Part shown: one piece after another, positions 43,229-51,472 of the stretch
How positions within the stretch are numbered: position 1 is the stretch's first letter
Layout of the letters: each line of letters opens with the position of its first letter
Source: CAZHLD01 sp964533185
GTDB taxonomy: Bacteria > Acidobacteriota > Terriglobia > Acidiferrales > UBA7541
DNA length: 64,000 nucleotides
NCBI GenBank assembly: GCA_964533185.1
Contig: CAZHLD010000002.1
Location: 1 to 64,000, forward strand
Direction: 5' to 3'
Program-made: the position numbers and the translations under genes
The notes under the pieces: model-generated
Database searches by the model: none
Told to the model about the DNA's origin: nothing
What the model saw: only the letters and a program-made list of their open reading frames with translations

Positions 43229-43801
43229 ATGAAACGAGTACACAGACTTATCTTGTGCCTGGCGCTGCTTGCTGCGGTCCCGGTGCAACCCCAGGAGAAG
43301 CCCAAGCCGGCGCAGGCGGATAGCCCGAAAGTGGTTGCACAGTTGAGAGTCACTGTTGTTTTTTCCGAATTGGAGGGAGAGAAGAAAATCAGCAGCCTTC
43401 CGTATACGCTTCTCGTCAGCGCGTATGAACGGGGCCGGTCGGTGAGCAACATCCGGATGGGGCTGCGGGTACCCGTCCTGACACAGGGCAAGGAGTCTCA
43501 GTTCCAGTACATAGATGTCGGGACGGATATCGACTGTTCAGCGGAGCCGCTGGAAGACGGGCGATTTAATCTGCCGATCCTCGTGCGACGCTCCTCAATT
43601 TATTCCAGCGGTCCGGAAAAAAAGTCGATCGATTGGTCGCCGGGAGATCCGCCCCTGGCGGCCCAGCCGATTGTCCGGCAGTTCAGCGGACAGGTGAATG
43701 TGCTAGCGAGGGATGGTCAAACTATTCAGACGACAGTGGCTACCGATCCGATTAGCGGTCGGACACTGAAAGTGGATGTGAGTGTCAATGTCGTCAAGTA
43801 A
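43229..43801 (+). CDS. Secreted protein of unknown function downstream of anti-sigma
   Basis: The 190-residue product begins MKRVHRLILCLALLAAVPVQ, a signal peptide, behind gagagg. It continues with a beta-rich domain: VVFSELEGEKKISSLPYTLLVS, MGLRVPVLTQGKESQFQYIDVGTDIDC. No known family was recognised. It is in the same orientation as the sigma and anti-sigma genes and is followed by a terminator, so it may be a target of the same regulon. Confidence 0.65.
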   Translation: MKRVHRLILCLALLAAVPVQPQEKPKPAQADSPKVVAQLRVTVVFSELEGEKKISSLPYTLLVSAYERGRSVSNIRMGLRVPVLTQGKESQFQYIDVGTDIDCSAEPLEDGRFNLPILVRRSSIYSSGPEKKSIDWSPGDPPLAAQPIVRQFSGQVNVLARDGQTIQTTVATDPISGRTLKVDVSVNVVK

Positions 43802-43825
43802 TTCGGAAATTGAAGCGGCTAGGAC

Positions 43826-43860
43826 GGCGTGACCTCAGGTGGGGTCACGCCTTTGTATTT
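43826..43860 (+). terminator. Intrinsic terminator after the sigma/anti-sigma/secreted operon
   Basis: GGCGTGACC (43826-43834) and GGTCACGCC (43843-43851) form a nine-pair stem with an eight-base loop. The run tttgtattt follows. It separates the plus-strand operon from the convergent FecR-like gene. Confidence 0.85.
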
Positions 43861-43871
43861 CTGTGACTGGA

Positions 43872-44558
43872 TTACGGGCAGCGGAAGGGGCTGACGGCGT
43901 TGCAATTGTTCAACTCGGGTTCCTGGTTGGCCAGAAGCACAGCGATGGCTGTTGTCACTCCCGTCAGGATGATAGCAAGGAGGATCACTCTCCGCCGCCG
44001 GGATCGGCCGGCGGGAGCGGGGCCGCTCTGAGCTTCCGCGGTGTCCGCAACCAGACGAACTTCCATCCCTTCGCCTTCGCGAAGTGTAGTCAAACTGCCG
44101 TCGTGAGCCAGTTGGATGCTCAGACGGCCCTTTTCCGCCATGATAACGGCAGCATCGGGACCCCGCATCTGGATGATGCCGACAGCGAGATTATCGTCGG
44201 CTGAACGAATGGTCGCATCACCCAGCAGTGCTTCTACTGGGGATTTCTCGGTGGAGCGGAAGGCCAGACTGCCGCGGTCCACGAGCAATTGGGTGGTTGC
44301 CTCATATTTCGCCAACTGCACCAGGCTATTCTCGGTCAACTGGATGAGCGCGCCATCGGGCAGTGCGATTCGGGCCGCGCCGCCGGCATCAACGTGAATC
44401 GTGTCGCCGCTATAGAGCGTCGAGCCCGTGGCAAGTCTCACGCCCTGGACGCTGGCCGCCTGGCTACGCACCACGCTTCCGACCACGGTCGGATTCGCCC
44501 ACGCGGGGAATGCAAGAAGAAGGACGAGAAGACACACCAGAAGCTTTCTTGAATACAT
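43872..44558 (-). CDS. FecR-like exported protein
   Basis: The 228-residue product has a signal peptide, MYSRKLLVCLLVLLLAFPAWA. The FecR-like beta domain reads VRLATGSTLYSGDTIHVDAGGAARIALPDGALIQLTENS. The C-terminus has a short basic segment (RSRRRR) and a hydrophobic helix, VILLAIILTGVTTAIAVLL, so the protein may be anchored. FecR-like proteins often sense surface signals or regulate sigma factors; here it converges on the ECF operon. The promoter upstream is strong. Confidence 0.75.
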   Translation of the reverse strand: MYSRKLLVCLLVLLLAFPAWANPTVVGSVVRSQAASVQGVRLATGSTLYSGDTIHVDAGGAARIALPDGALIQLTENSLVQLAKYEATTQLLVDRGSLAFRSTEKSPVEALLGDATIRSADDNLAVGIIQMRGPDAAVIMAEKGRLSIQLAHDGSLTTLREGEGMEVRLVADTAEAQSGPAPAGRSRRRRVILLAIILTGVTTAIAVLLANQEPELNNCNAVSPFRCP

Positions 44559-44621
44559 GGTTCAGGCACCCCCCTGCCTTGCAAATCCAAGAGCTTGCGA
44601 GGCTTGTGCTCCGGCGGCCTC

Positions 44622-44649
44622 ATCCTAGCAAAACGTGGACCATTGTCAA
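44622..44649 (-). promoter_or_regulatory. Sigma-70 promoter of the FecR-like gene
   Basis: On the minus strand TTGACA (44649-44644) and TAGGAT (44627-44622) are 16 bases apart. The hexamers match consensus almost fully. The same -10, TAGGAT, also occurs at the iscR promoter. The gene start is about 64 bases downstream. Confidence 0.75.
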
Positions 44650-44726
44650 GCCAGCATTTACCCAAGGTTTACAAGTTTTTGGAGATTATTCCCCTAGCAG
44701 TCGTGCAGGATCGGCGCATTTTCTTC

Positions 44727-45635
44727 TTAACTCGTGCGCAGAATGGCAGCGAGCGCGGGTTCGAGAAGCGGCGCCTGAAATGCGTAGCCGAGACTTTGCA
44801 GTTTTCGAGGAAGAACTCGTTGGCTTGAGAGCACCAGCGCCTCGGCCATCTCTCCCAGCATCAGGCGAAGCGCAAATCCCGGTGCCGGGAAAATCGCCGG
44901 CCGGTGCAGGACGTGGGCGAGAGTCTTTGTGAACTCTGAGTTGGTCACTGGGTAGGGGGCGACGGCATTCACTGGCCCGCGCACTGCATCATTGGACAGA
45001 GCGAATTGAAGAATTCTAACCGCTTCTTCCAGCGTGAGCCACGACATCCATTGTTTTCCCGAGCCAATCCGTCCGCCCAGTCCCATACGGAAGGGAAGTG
45101 CCATCCGCGGAAGCGCCCCGCCATGACGAGCGAGGATGACGCCGAAGCGCAGCATGGCCACGCGCGCGCCAAAGCGCTCCGCTTCTGCAGCGGCAGCTTC
45201 CCAGTCGCGAGCGAGCACCGCGAGGAAATCGTTGCCGGAAGGACTCTCCTCGGTGAGCTCTTCGTCGCGGCGGTTTCCGTAGTAGCCGATGGCGGAGGCA
45301 GAAAGAAATACGCGAGGAGGCTGCTTGAGCCTGGCGAAGTTTGTTATGAGAAAGCGGGTCACATCGACGCGGCTACTGTAGAGCTCCCGCTTGCGCGCCG
45401 CAGTCCAGCGACCTGCCGCAATCGAGACTCCGGCGAGATGCACCACGGCGTCCGCCCCTTCGGCCGCGCCGGAGTCAAACTCATTGCCCTCGAGATACCA
45501 GCGCACCGCGCCCGGTTCGCGCACCGCCCACGTGCCCGCCCGCGCCAGCTTATGGACCGTGTGCCCCTCGCTGGTGAGCGCTTTTGAAAGTGCTGTTCCC
45601 ACTAGTCCCGAAGCGCCGGAGATAAGCATCCTCAT
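44727..45635 (-). CDS. TIGR01777-type epimerase (YfcH-like)
   Basis: The 302-residue protein is an NAD(P)-binding protein of the extended SDR type. The nucleotide loop ISGASGLVGTALSKAL starts it, and HLAGVSIAAGRWTAARKRELYSSRVDVTR follows. The segment ASAIGYYGNRRDEELTEE with YYG is a family mark, and PVTNSEFTKTLAHVLHRP is in the C-terminal part. The substrate of this family is not known. It stands alone on the minus strand. Confidence 0.88.
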   Translation of the reverse strand: MRMLISGASGLVGTALSKALTSEGHTVHKLARAGTWAVREPGAVRWYLEGNEFDSGAAEGADAVVHLAGVSIAAGRWTAARKRELYSSRVDVTRFLITNFARLKQPPRVFLSASAIGYYGNRRDEELTEESPSGNDFLAVLARDWEAAAAEAERFGARVAMLRFGVILARHGGALPRMALPFRMGLGGRIGSGKQWMSWLTLEEAVRILQFALSNDAVRGPVNAVAPYPVTNSEFTKTLAHVLHRPAIFPAPGFALRLMLGEMAEALVLSSQRVLPRKLQSLGYAFQAPLLEPALAAILRTS

Positions 45636-45951
45636 GGGTCAATTCCTTTGAAGTGATCGGCGGCCTGGAGCCGCTAGTCCCGTACCGCATGGTACAGGGC
45701 TGGCCTCACACGCTACGGCGGTTGCGGCCCGGGGTCAAGGTGCCGCGCTGTCCGTGGTCTGGTCTTTTCTTCACAGGAAACGAACGCGCTGAACCCTGCG
45801 TCGGATTCAAAGTCGGTAATCTGCGCCTGTTGGCAGAACCGGGGATCACGAAGTTGCAGCGCGTTGGGACGAGTGTTAGCTTGTAGCGCCCGCGTTGAGT
45901 CTGCAACTGTAATTGGTCCGTGCGCAGCAGACGAAACATCTCGAGGTCAAC
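45636..45951. other. 316-base intergenic region
   Basis: No convincing coding segment or promoter was found. Frames here lack domain character. The right part contains the leader of the peptidase remnant that follows. Confidence 0.5.
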
Positions 45952-46208
45952 ATGAAACGTGTGTTGACGGTCTTCCTTGCTCTCCACCTGTGCTGGGCGG
46001 CACCGCTTGGCGGCCAGGAAAAGCAGACCGCGGCAATCCGCGGCTTTGCCGCCTCGCGTGTTGAGGCAGAGTTTCAGCTTGAGCAGAAGCTACAGTCGGT
46101 CCCTTCCCCGGAGAGTACTGAACGCCACCTGCGCTCGCCGCGGCCCTGAGCCGCGCAGCCACCCGGCTCGACGAGATTGCGAAACTGACGGCGGGTGAAG
46201 CGCCGTAG
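45952..46208 (+). pseudogene. Internally deleted M28/glutamate carboxypeptidase-like gene
   Basis: The first 55 or so codons (MKRVLTVFLALHLCWAAPLG..., then QSVPSPESTERHLR) look like the secreted N-terminus of a glutamate-carboxypeptidase-like M28 peptidase. The sequence then jumps into another frame that reads AALSRAATRLDEIAKLTAGEAP and stops, which resembles the last helix of the same kind of protein. The middle, including the zinc ligands, is missing. It is either a real deletion or a collapsed assembly region. Confidence 0.5.
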
Positions 46209-46264
46209 CGAAACCGCCGGGCCTTCAAGTGGTAAAGCTACCGTTGAGACGTTAGAATACTGTA

Positions 46265-46984
46265 ATGCGTGTTCGGGTGCTGTTTTTCGGCCGCTTGAAG
46301 GACATCGTGGGCCGTGCCGAAGAGGAAGCTGAGCTCTCTGAAGGCGCGCGAGTCGAAGATCTGTTCGCGCGCTATGGGAGCCGGTTTCCGGAAATTGGCC
46401 GCTACCGTGCTTCGGTCGCCGCCTCCGTCAACCAGGAATTTGCCGGGTGGAACGCGCCGCTACGCGGTGGCGACGAGGTCGCCTTTCTACCGCCTGTCAG
46501 CGGCGGCCAAAGAGCTGCCGTCTCGGAGGACGTGTTTGAGTTGGTGCGCGAGCCGATCCGGACAAGCGAACTAGTCACCCACGTAAAAGCTCCGGAAGAC
46601 GGCGCCGTCGTGGTTTTCGATGGCATCGTGCGCAATCATTCCGGCGGACGAGCCACGAACTACCTCGAGTATGACGCATATGAGCCGATGGCGCTTGCCA
46701 AGATACGCGAAATCGGCGCCGAGATCCACCGCAACTTCTCCATTCACCGCCTGGCGATCGTCCACCGGCTTGGACGCCTGGAAATCGGTGAGACCAGCGT
46801 GCTGATCGCCGTCAGTTCACCTCACCGCCGTGCCGCGTTCGATGCCTGCCGCTTCGCGATTGATGCGCTCAAGCGCACTGTGCCCATCTGGAAGAAGGAG
46901 TATTTCGCCGACGGCGCTGTCTGGGCGGAAGGCGAAGTCCCCACCGTGAAACCTATTCCTCCCCGCAGCGAATCAAAGCTCTGA
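46265..46984 (+). CDS. MoaD-MoaE fusion, molybdopterin synthase
   Basis: The 239-residue product joins both subunits of molybdopterin synthase. Residues 1-81 form a MoaD domain (GDEVAFLPPVSGG, with Gly80-Gly81 as the normal thiocarboxylate end). Residues about 90-239 form MoaE, with GIVRNHSGG, YEAYEPMA-like YDAYEPMALAKIREIG, IVHRLGRLEIGETSVLIAVSSPHR and the catalytic PIWKKE. A MoaD tail must be free to carry sulfur, so the product may be cut after Gly81, as in mycobacterial MoaX. No other cofactor gene is nearby. Confidence 0.9.
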   Translation: MRVRVLFFGRLKDIVGRAEEEAELSEGARVEDLFARYGSRFPEIGRYRASVAASVNQEFAGWNAPLRGGDEVAFLPPVSGGQRAAVSEDVFELVREPIRTSELVTHVKAPEDGAVVVFDGIVRNHSGGRATNYLEYDAYEPMALAKIREIGAEIHRNFSIHRLAIVHRLGRLEIGETSVLIAVSSPHRRAAFDACRFAIDALKRTVPIWKKEYFADGAVWAEGEVPTVKPIPPRSESKL

Positions 46985-47974
46985 ATGGCTCATCTGGCGC
47001 AGCGGACTCGCGTCCCGGCGTTGTGGGCGCTCACCCTTCTGGTCTTTGTCTTTCTTTCCGCATCTGCACTCTCGCAAGGACCTCCGAAACAGTCTGGTGC
47101 GCGCCCGCCCGATAACCAGGGCCGCATCCGCGTCACAGTCAATTTGGTGACGGTCCTGGCCAGTGTGACCGACAGCCGGGGACGCCCCGTGCCGGATCTG
47201 CCCCGCGAAGCATTTGAGCTAAGCGAAGAAGGGGTACGCCAGAAGATCCAAGTGTTCGAGTCGGAGACGCAGCAGCCGCTCGATCTGGCGTTGATGATTG
47301 ACGGCAGCCTGTCCACGCTGAAGGAGCTGCCCTTCGAGCGCGAGGCCGCGGCGCACTTCATCCGGCAGGTGGTCCGGTCGGGCGACCGTCTCGCGGTATT
47401 CGATTTCTCCGACAGCGTCACGCAGCTCACCGCTTTCAGTTCCGACGTCCCCGCCCTTCAGTCGGCCGCGAGGAGGATAGAGCCAGGCGCGGGTACGGCG
47501 ATGTACGATGCCGTGTTACTCGGCGCTCGCGCGCTGGGGAAGTTGCCTGCCGGCCGCCGGCGGGTGATCGTGCTGGTGACGGATGCCGGTGAAACCACCA
47601 GCCGGGCCGACTTCGATACCGCGCGCCGCGCCGCTCTGGAGGCAGAGGTCTTGATCTATACGATCCTGGTCCGGCCGGTGAAATCGGAGAGCGGTCGAAA
47701 TACCGCCGGTGAACATGCCCTGGTGACAATCACCGATTCAGCCGGCGGAGCCATGTATTATCCTGACAGTGTGGCCGACCTCGATGCGACCTTTGACCGC
47801 ATCGACCGCGAGCTGCGCTCGCAGTACCGGCTGGGCTACTATCCCGAGCCCCGCCCGCCCGAGGGCAGCGTGCGGCACATTGAAGTCCGCGTGAAGTCAC
47901 CGGACGCAGAACAGGACAAGGGCGAATACCTGGTGCGCCACCGCAAGCTGTATTTCACCTCGGGCGCGCCGTGA
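46985..47974 (+). CDS. Secreted VWA-domain protein, acidobacterial type
   Basis: The 329-residue protein starts MAHLAQRTRVPALWALTLLV with a signal peptide. It then has RVTVNLVTVLASVTDSRGRPVPDLPREAFELSEEGV and a VWA domain with the MIDAS motif LMIDGSLSTLKELP. Later segments LVTDAGETTSRADF and SQYRLGYYPEP complete it. This layout is the one of the TIGR03436-like family that is numerous in Acidobacteria. Function is unknown, probably protein binding outside the cell. It begins immediately after the MoaD-MoaE stop. Confidence 0.87.
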   Translation: MAHLAQRTRVPALWALTLLVFVFLSASALSQGPPKQSGARPPDNQGRIRVTVNLVTVLASVTDSRGRPVPDLPREAFELSEEGVRQKIQVFESETQQPLDLALMIDGSLSTLKELPFEREAAAHFIRQVVRSGDRLAVFDFSDSVTQLTAFSSDVPALQSAARRIEPGAGTAMYDAVLLGARALGKLPAGRRRVIVLVTDAGETTSRADFDTARRAALEAEVLIYTILVRPVKSESGRNTAGEHALVTITDSAGGAMYYPDSVADLDATFDRIDRELRSQYRLGYYPEPRPPEGSVRHIEVRVKSPDAEQDKGEYLVRHRKLYFTSGAP

Positions 47975-47998
47975 TTTCGCCGCGGACTCTCTGAGAAC

Positions 47999-48796
47999 AT
48001 GAATTCATTTCATCAGGTCGCGATCGAAACAGCGCGCGAAGCGGGCAACATTCTGCTGGCGGAGTTCGACCGGCCGGTGCGGATCAGCTACAAGGGCGAA
48101 GTGGACCTGGTAACACAGGCCGACCAGCGTTCCGAGCAGGCCATCGTGGCGCGGCTCCGCAGCTATTTCCCAAAGCACGCGGTCGTGGCCGAAGAAGGCG
48201 GGGGCCACGAGAACGTGTCAGACTTTCGCTGGTACGTGGATCCGCTCGACGGCACCACCAACTTTGCCCACGGCTATCCCTGCTTTGCGGTCTCCATCGG
48301 CCTGGCGGAGAAAGACGAACTCCTGGTGGGCGTGGTCTTCAACCCGGTGAGTGGGGAGCTTTTTTCTGCGGTCAAGGGCGAGGGAGCCTTTCTGAACCAG
48401 AAGCCGATTCATGTTTCGGCGATCGAGACGCTGTCCACCAGCCTGCTCGCCACCGGTTTCCCCAGTCACAAGCGCACGCAGAACCCCAACATCCACTATT
48501 ACTGGGATTTCACGCTGCGTTCCCATGGCGTCCGCCGCGACGGATCGGCGGCGCTCGACCTCTGCTCTGTGGCCTGCGGCCGGTTTGACGGCTTCTGGGA
48601 ATTCGGCCTAAAACCGTGGGACACGGCGGCCGGAGTTCTCATCGTGCGTGAAGCGGGAGGGATCATTTCTGACTTCGCCGGCCGACCTTACCGCTTGGGC
48701 GGCCCCGAGGTACTGGCCTCAAACGGGCGCATTCATTCAGAAATGCAGCAGGTCGCTGCCGACATCGTCGAGCGCGCCACCGCAAATCCGCTCTAG
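47999..48796 (+). CDS. suhB: Inositol monophosphatase family protein
   Basis: The 265-residue Mg-dependent phosphatase removes phosphate from inositol or related sugars. The metal-binding segments VAEEGGG, WYVDPLDGTTNFAHGYPCFAVS and LKPWDTAAGVLIVREAGG are intact. Related proteins can also act on NADP or fructose 1,6-bisphosphate, and SuhB in E. coli binds rRNA machinery. The start MNSFHQVAIETAREAG is typical. It is followed by the nucleoside operon. Confidence 0.9.
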   Translation: MNSFHQVAIETAREAGNILLAEFDRPVRISYKGEVDLVTQADQRSEQAIVARLRSYFPKHAVVAEEGGGHENVSDFRWYVDPLDGTTNFAHGYPCFAVSIGLAEKDELLVGVVFNPVSGELFSAVKGEGAFLNQKPIHVSAIETLSTSLLATGFPSHKRTQNPNIHYYWDFTLRSHGVRRDGSAALDLCSVACGRFDGFWEFGLKPWDTAAGVLIVREAGGIISDFAGRPYRLGGPEVLASNGRIHSEMQQVAADIVERATANPL

Positions 48797-48871
48797 CAGC
48801 GGGCCAGAAGCCTATGCTACGCTCCCGCCCTCTCTTTCACCTCGGCACGGCCGGATCATCGCCGGCTGGTA

Positions 48872-48899
48872 GCTGACGGCTGATGGCTGACTGCTGACT
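48872..48899. repeat. Short GCTGAC repeat before the pyrimidine phosphorylase gene
   Basis: The spacer carries the units gctgac-ggctgat-ggctgac-tgctgac, a tandem low-complexity run ending just before the ATG. No function is evident. Confidence 0.6.
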
Positions 48900-48901
48900 C
48901 A

Positions 48902-50212
48902 ATGCGCGTTGTTGACCTCATTCGCCGCAAGCGCGACTCCGCGGAGCACACCCGCGAAGAAATCGAGTACCTGGTCCTTGGCTACACCCGAGGTGAGATT
49001 CCCGACTACCAGATGTCTGCCTGGCTGATGGCCGTGCTGCTGCGCCGGATGACCCGCGCCGAGCTGGCCGCGCTCACCGAGGCCATGCTGCACTCTGGCC
49101 AGGTGCTGGATTTTTCCGATTTGCCGGCCAAGAAGGTGGACAAGCATTCCACGGGCGGCGTGGGGGATAAGACCTCGCTGGTGATTGCGCCCGTGGTCGC
49201 GGCGGGCGGCCTGCTGGTGCCCATGATCTCCGGCCGGGGGTTGGGCCACAGCGGCGGGACGCTGGATAAGCTCGAGTCCATCCCCGGCTTCAACGTCAAT
49301 CTTTCACTGGCCGACTTTCGTCGCGTGCTGGCGTCATGTGGCTGCGGCCTGATTGGTCAGACGGCGGAAATTGCCCCGGCGGACAAGATGATCTATGCCT
49401 TGCGCGATGTCACCGGTACGGTCGAAAGCCCGTACCTGATCTGCGCCTCGATCATGTCCAAGAAGCTGGCCGAGGGCATTGATGCTCTCGTACTCGACGT
49501 CAAGACCGGTTCCGGCGCGTTCATGAAAAAAGAAGAAGACGCCGTGCACCTGGCCGAACTGATGGTCGAGACCGGCCAGCAAATGGGCAAGAAAGTTGTG
49601 GCGCTGATTACGGATATGGACCAGCCGCTGGGCCGCACGGCAGGCAACGCGCTCGAGGTGCAGGAGTGCATCGAAGTGCTGAAGGGCGGCGGCCCGGCCG
49701 ACCTGCGCGAGCTGTGCCTGGAGTTGAGCGCCTGGATGTTCTACCTCGGCGGGCGCTCGGCCAGCGTCGGGGAGGGGAAGAAGCTTGGCGCGGAGATGAT
49801 TGCTTCCGGGCGCGCCCATGATAAATTCCGCGAGATCATCCGGCTCCAGGGCGGGGATGAGCGCGTAATGGATGATCCCTCGCGCTTGCCTCGCGCGCGA
49901 CATTCGCTCGATGTACCCAGCCATGCCGATGGATTTGTAGCCGGCATGAATTGCGAGCAGCTTGGTACCGCGTGTGTTGTGCTCGGGGGCGGCCGGGAGA
50001 AAAAAGAGGACTCCGTCGACCACGCCGTCGGCCTAGTTTTCCACAAGAAGGCTGGCGACCGCGTCCGGGGCGGCGAGGCACTGTGCACTATTCATTACAA
50101 TTCCGAGGAGCGACTTGCGCGGGCCAACCACCTGATTGAGAAGGCCTTTCTCATTGTGGCCGAACCGCCGCGTGATCATCCCAAGCTGATCCAGAAGGTC
50201 ATAGGTGAGTAA
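48902..50212 (+). CDS. deoA: Pyrimidine-nucleoside (thymidine) phosphorylase
   Basis: The 436-residue enzyme splits thymidine, deoxyuridine or uridine with phosphate to the base and sugar 1-phosphate. The signature KHSTGGVGDKTSLVIAPVVAAGG is present, and the domains GRGLGHSGGTLDKLESIPG, IMSKKLAEGIDALVLDVKTGSGAFMK and the C-terminal DHAVGLVFHKKAGDRVRGGEALCTIHYN fit the family. It starts a nucleoside-salvage operon with nupC, purine phosphorylase and cytidine deaminase following in the same direction. Confidence 0.94.
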   Translation: MRVVDLIRRKRDSAEHTREEIEYLVLGYTRGEIPDYQMSAWLMAVLLRRMTRAELAALTEAMLHSGQVLDFSDLPAKKVDKHSTGGVGDKTSLVIAPVVAAGGLLVPMISGRGLGHSGGTLDKLESIPGFNVNLSLADFRRVLASCGCGLIGQTAEIAPADKMIYALRDVTGTVESPYLICASIMSKKLAEGIDALVLDVKTGSGAFMKKEEDAVHLAELMVETGQQMGKKVVALITDMDQPLGRTAGNALEVQECIEVLKGGGPADLRELCLELSAWMFYLGGRSASVGEGKKLGAEMIASGRAHDKFREIIRLQGGDERVMDDPSRLPRARHSLDVPSHADGFVAGMNCEQLGTACVVLGGGREKKEDSVDHAVGLVFHKKAGDRVRGGEALCTIHYNSEERLARANHLIEKAFLIVAEPPRDHPKLIQKVIGE

Positions 50213-50233
50213 AACAGAAATGAGGAGGCAGGC

Positions 50234-51472
50234 ATGGGGCGATTGACGGGAATTTTGGGCTTGCTGGCGATGTTGGGCATTGCCTATGCCTTTTCCACCA
50301 ACCGCCGCGCGATCCGCCTCAAGATCGTGGCCTGGGGCCTGGGTCTGCAGATTGTTTTTGCGTTGTTTGTCCTGAAGGCCGATGCCGGCCGCTACGCCTT
50401 CCAGCGGGCGGGCGATGCCGTGAACTGGCTTCTCCATTTCTCCCGCGCCGGCTCAGAATTCGTGTTCGGCTCGATTGGCGGCGATAACTCCTCGGTCGGC
50501 TTCATCTTTGCCTTTCAAGTGTTACCCACGATCATCTTCATCGCGGCGCTGTTTGCACTGCTCTATCACTTCGGGATTATGCAGTTCATTATCAAGCAGG
50601 CGGCGCGGGTGATGACGTGGCTGATGGGGGTAAGCGGCGCCGAATCGCTGAACGTCGCGGCCAGCATCTTCATGGGCCAGACCGAGGCGCCGCTGACCAT
50701 TCGTCCCTACCTGCCCACGGTGACGCGCTCCGAACTGATGACCATTATGACCAGCGGCATGGCCCACGTGGCCGGCGGGATCATGGCGGCCTATATCGCC
50801 ACCGGCGCTGAGGCCAAGCACATCCTGACTGCCGTCATCATGACCGCGCCGGGGACAATCCTGATGGCCAAGATGTGGGTGCCGGAGACCGAGCAGCCGG
50901 TGACGGCCGGGCGCGTCGAGTTGCATCGCTCCGAAGAAGAGAAGCAGGAGAATTTCCTCGGCGCCATCGCGCGTGGGACTTCCGATGGTCTGCACCTGGC
51001 CATCAACGTTGCCGCAATGCTGATTGCTTTCCTGGCGCTGATTGCGCTCACCAACGGCGTCATGGGCGGGATTCACAACTGGCTCGGTGGGCTCGGCGTC
51101 ACATGGTTCCCCTCGAGCCTTCAGCAGATCTTCGGCTGGGCGTTTGCGCCGGTGGCCTGGCTGATCGGCATCCCGTGGCACGACTGCGTCAACATCGGCA
51201 ACGTCCTGGGGACGCGCATGGTGATCAACGAGCTGGTGGCGTTCAAAGACCTCGGCGCAATGAAAGGCTCAATCGATCCACGCTCGTTCACCATCGCGAC
51301 GTTTGCCATCTGCGGCTTCGCGAATTTCAGCTCCATCGGGATACAGATCGGCGGCATAGGCGCGCTGGCGCCAAACAAGCGCAGTGAACTGGCCCGCTTG
51401 GGCATCCGTGCCATGCTTGCGGGAACGATGGCCAACCTGATGTCCGCCGCGATTGTGAGCATGTTGCTGTGA
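50234..51472 (+). CDS. nupC: NupC-family concentrative nucleoside transporter
   Basis: The 412-residue membrane protein is a CNT-type sodium- or proton-coupled nucleoside importer. The family segments VLPTIIFIAALFALLYH, SLNVAASIFMGQTEAPLTIRPYL and GMAHVAGGIMAAYIATG are visible, with FANFSSIGIQIGGIGALAP near the end. It overlaps the purine phosphorylase start by four bases (GTGA). It supplies the substrates for the neighbouring phosphorylases and deaminase. Confidence 0.93.
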   Translation: MGRLTGILGLLAMLGIAYAFSTNRRAIRLKIVAWGLGLQIVFALFVLKADAGRYAFQRAGDAVNWLLHFSRAGSEFVFGSIGGDNSSVGFIFAFQVLPTIIFIAALFALLYHFGIMQFIIKQAARVMTWLMGVSGAESLNVAASIFMGQTEAPLTIRPYLPTVTRSELMTIMTSGMAHVAGGIMAAYIATGAEAKHILTAVIMTAPGTILMAKMWVPETEQPVTAGRVELHRSEEEKQENFLGAIARGTSDGLHLAINVAAMLIAFLALIALTNGVMGGIHNWLGGLGVTWFPSSLQQIFGWAFAPVAWLIGIPWHDCVNIGNVLGTRMVINELVAFKDLGAMKGSIDPRSFTIATFAICGFANFSSIGIQIGGIGALAPNKRSELARLGIRAMLAGTMANLMSAAIVSMLL

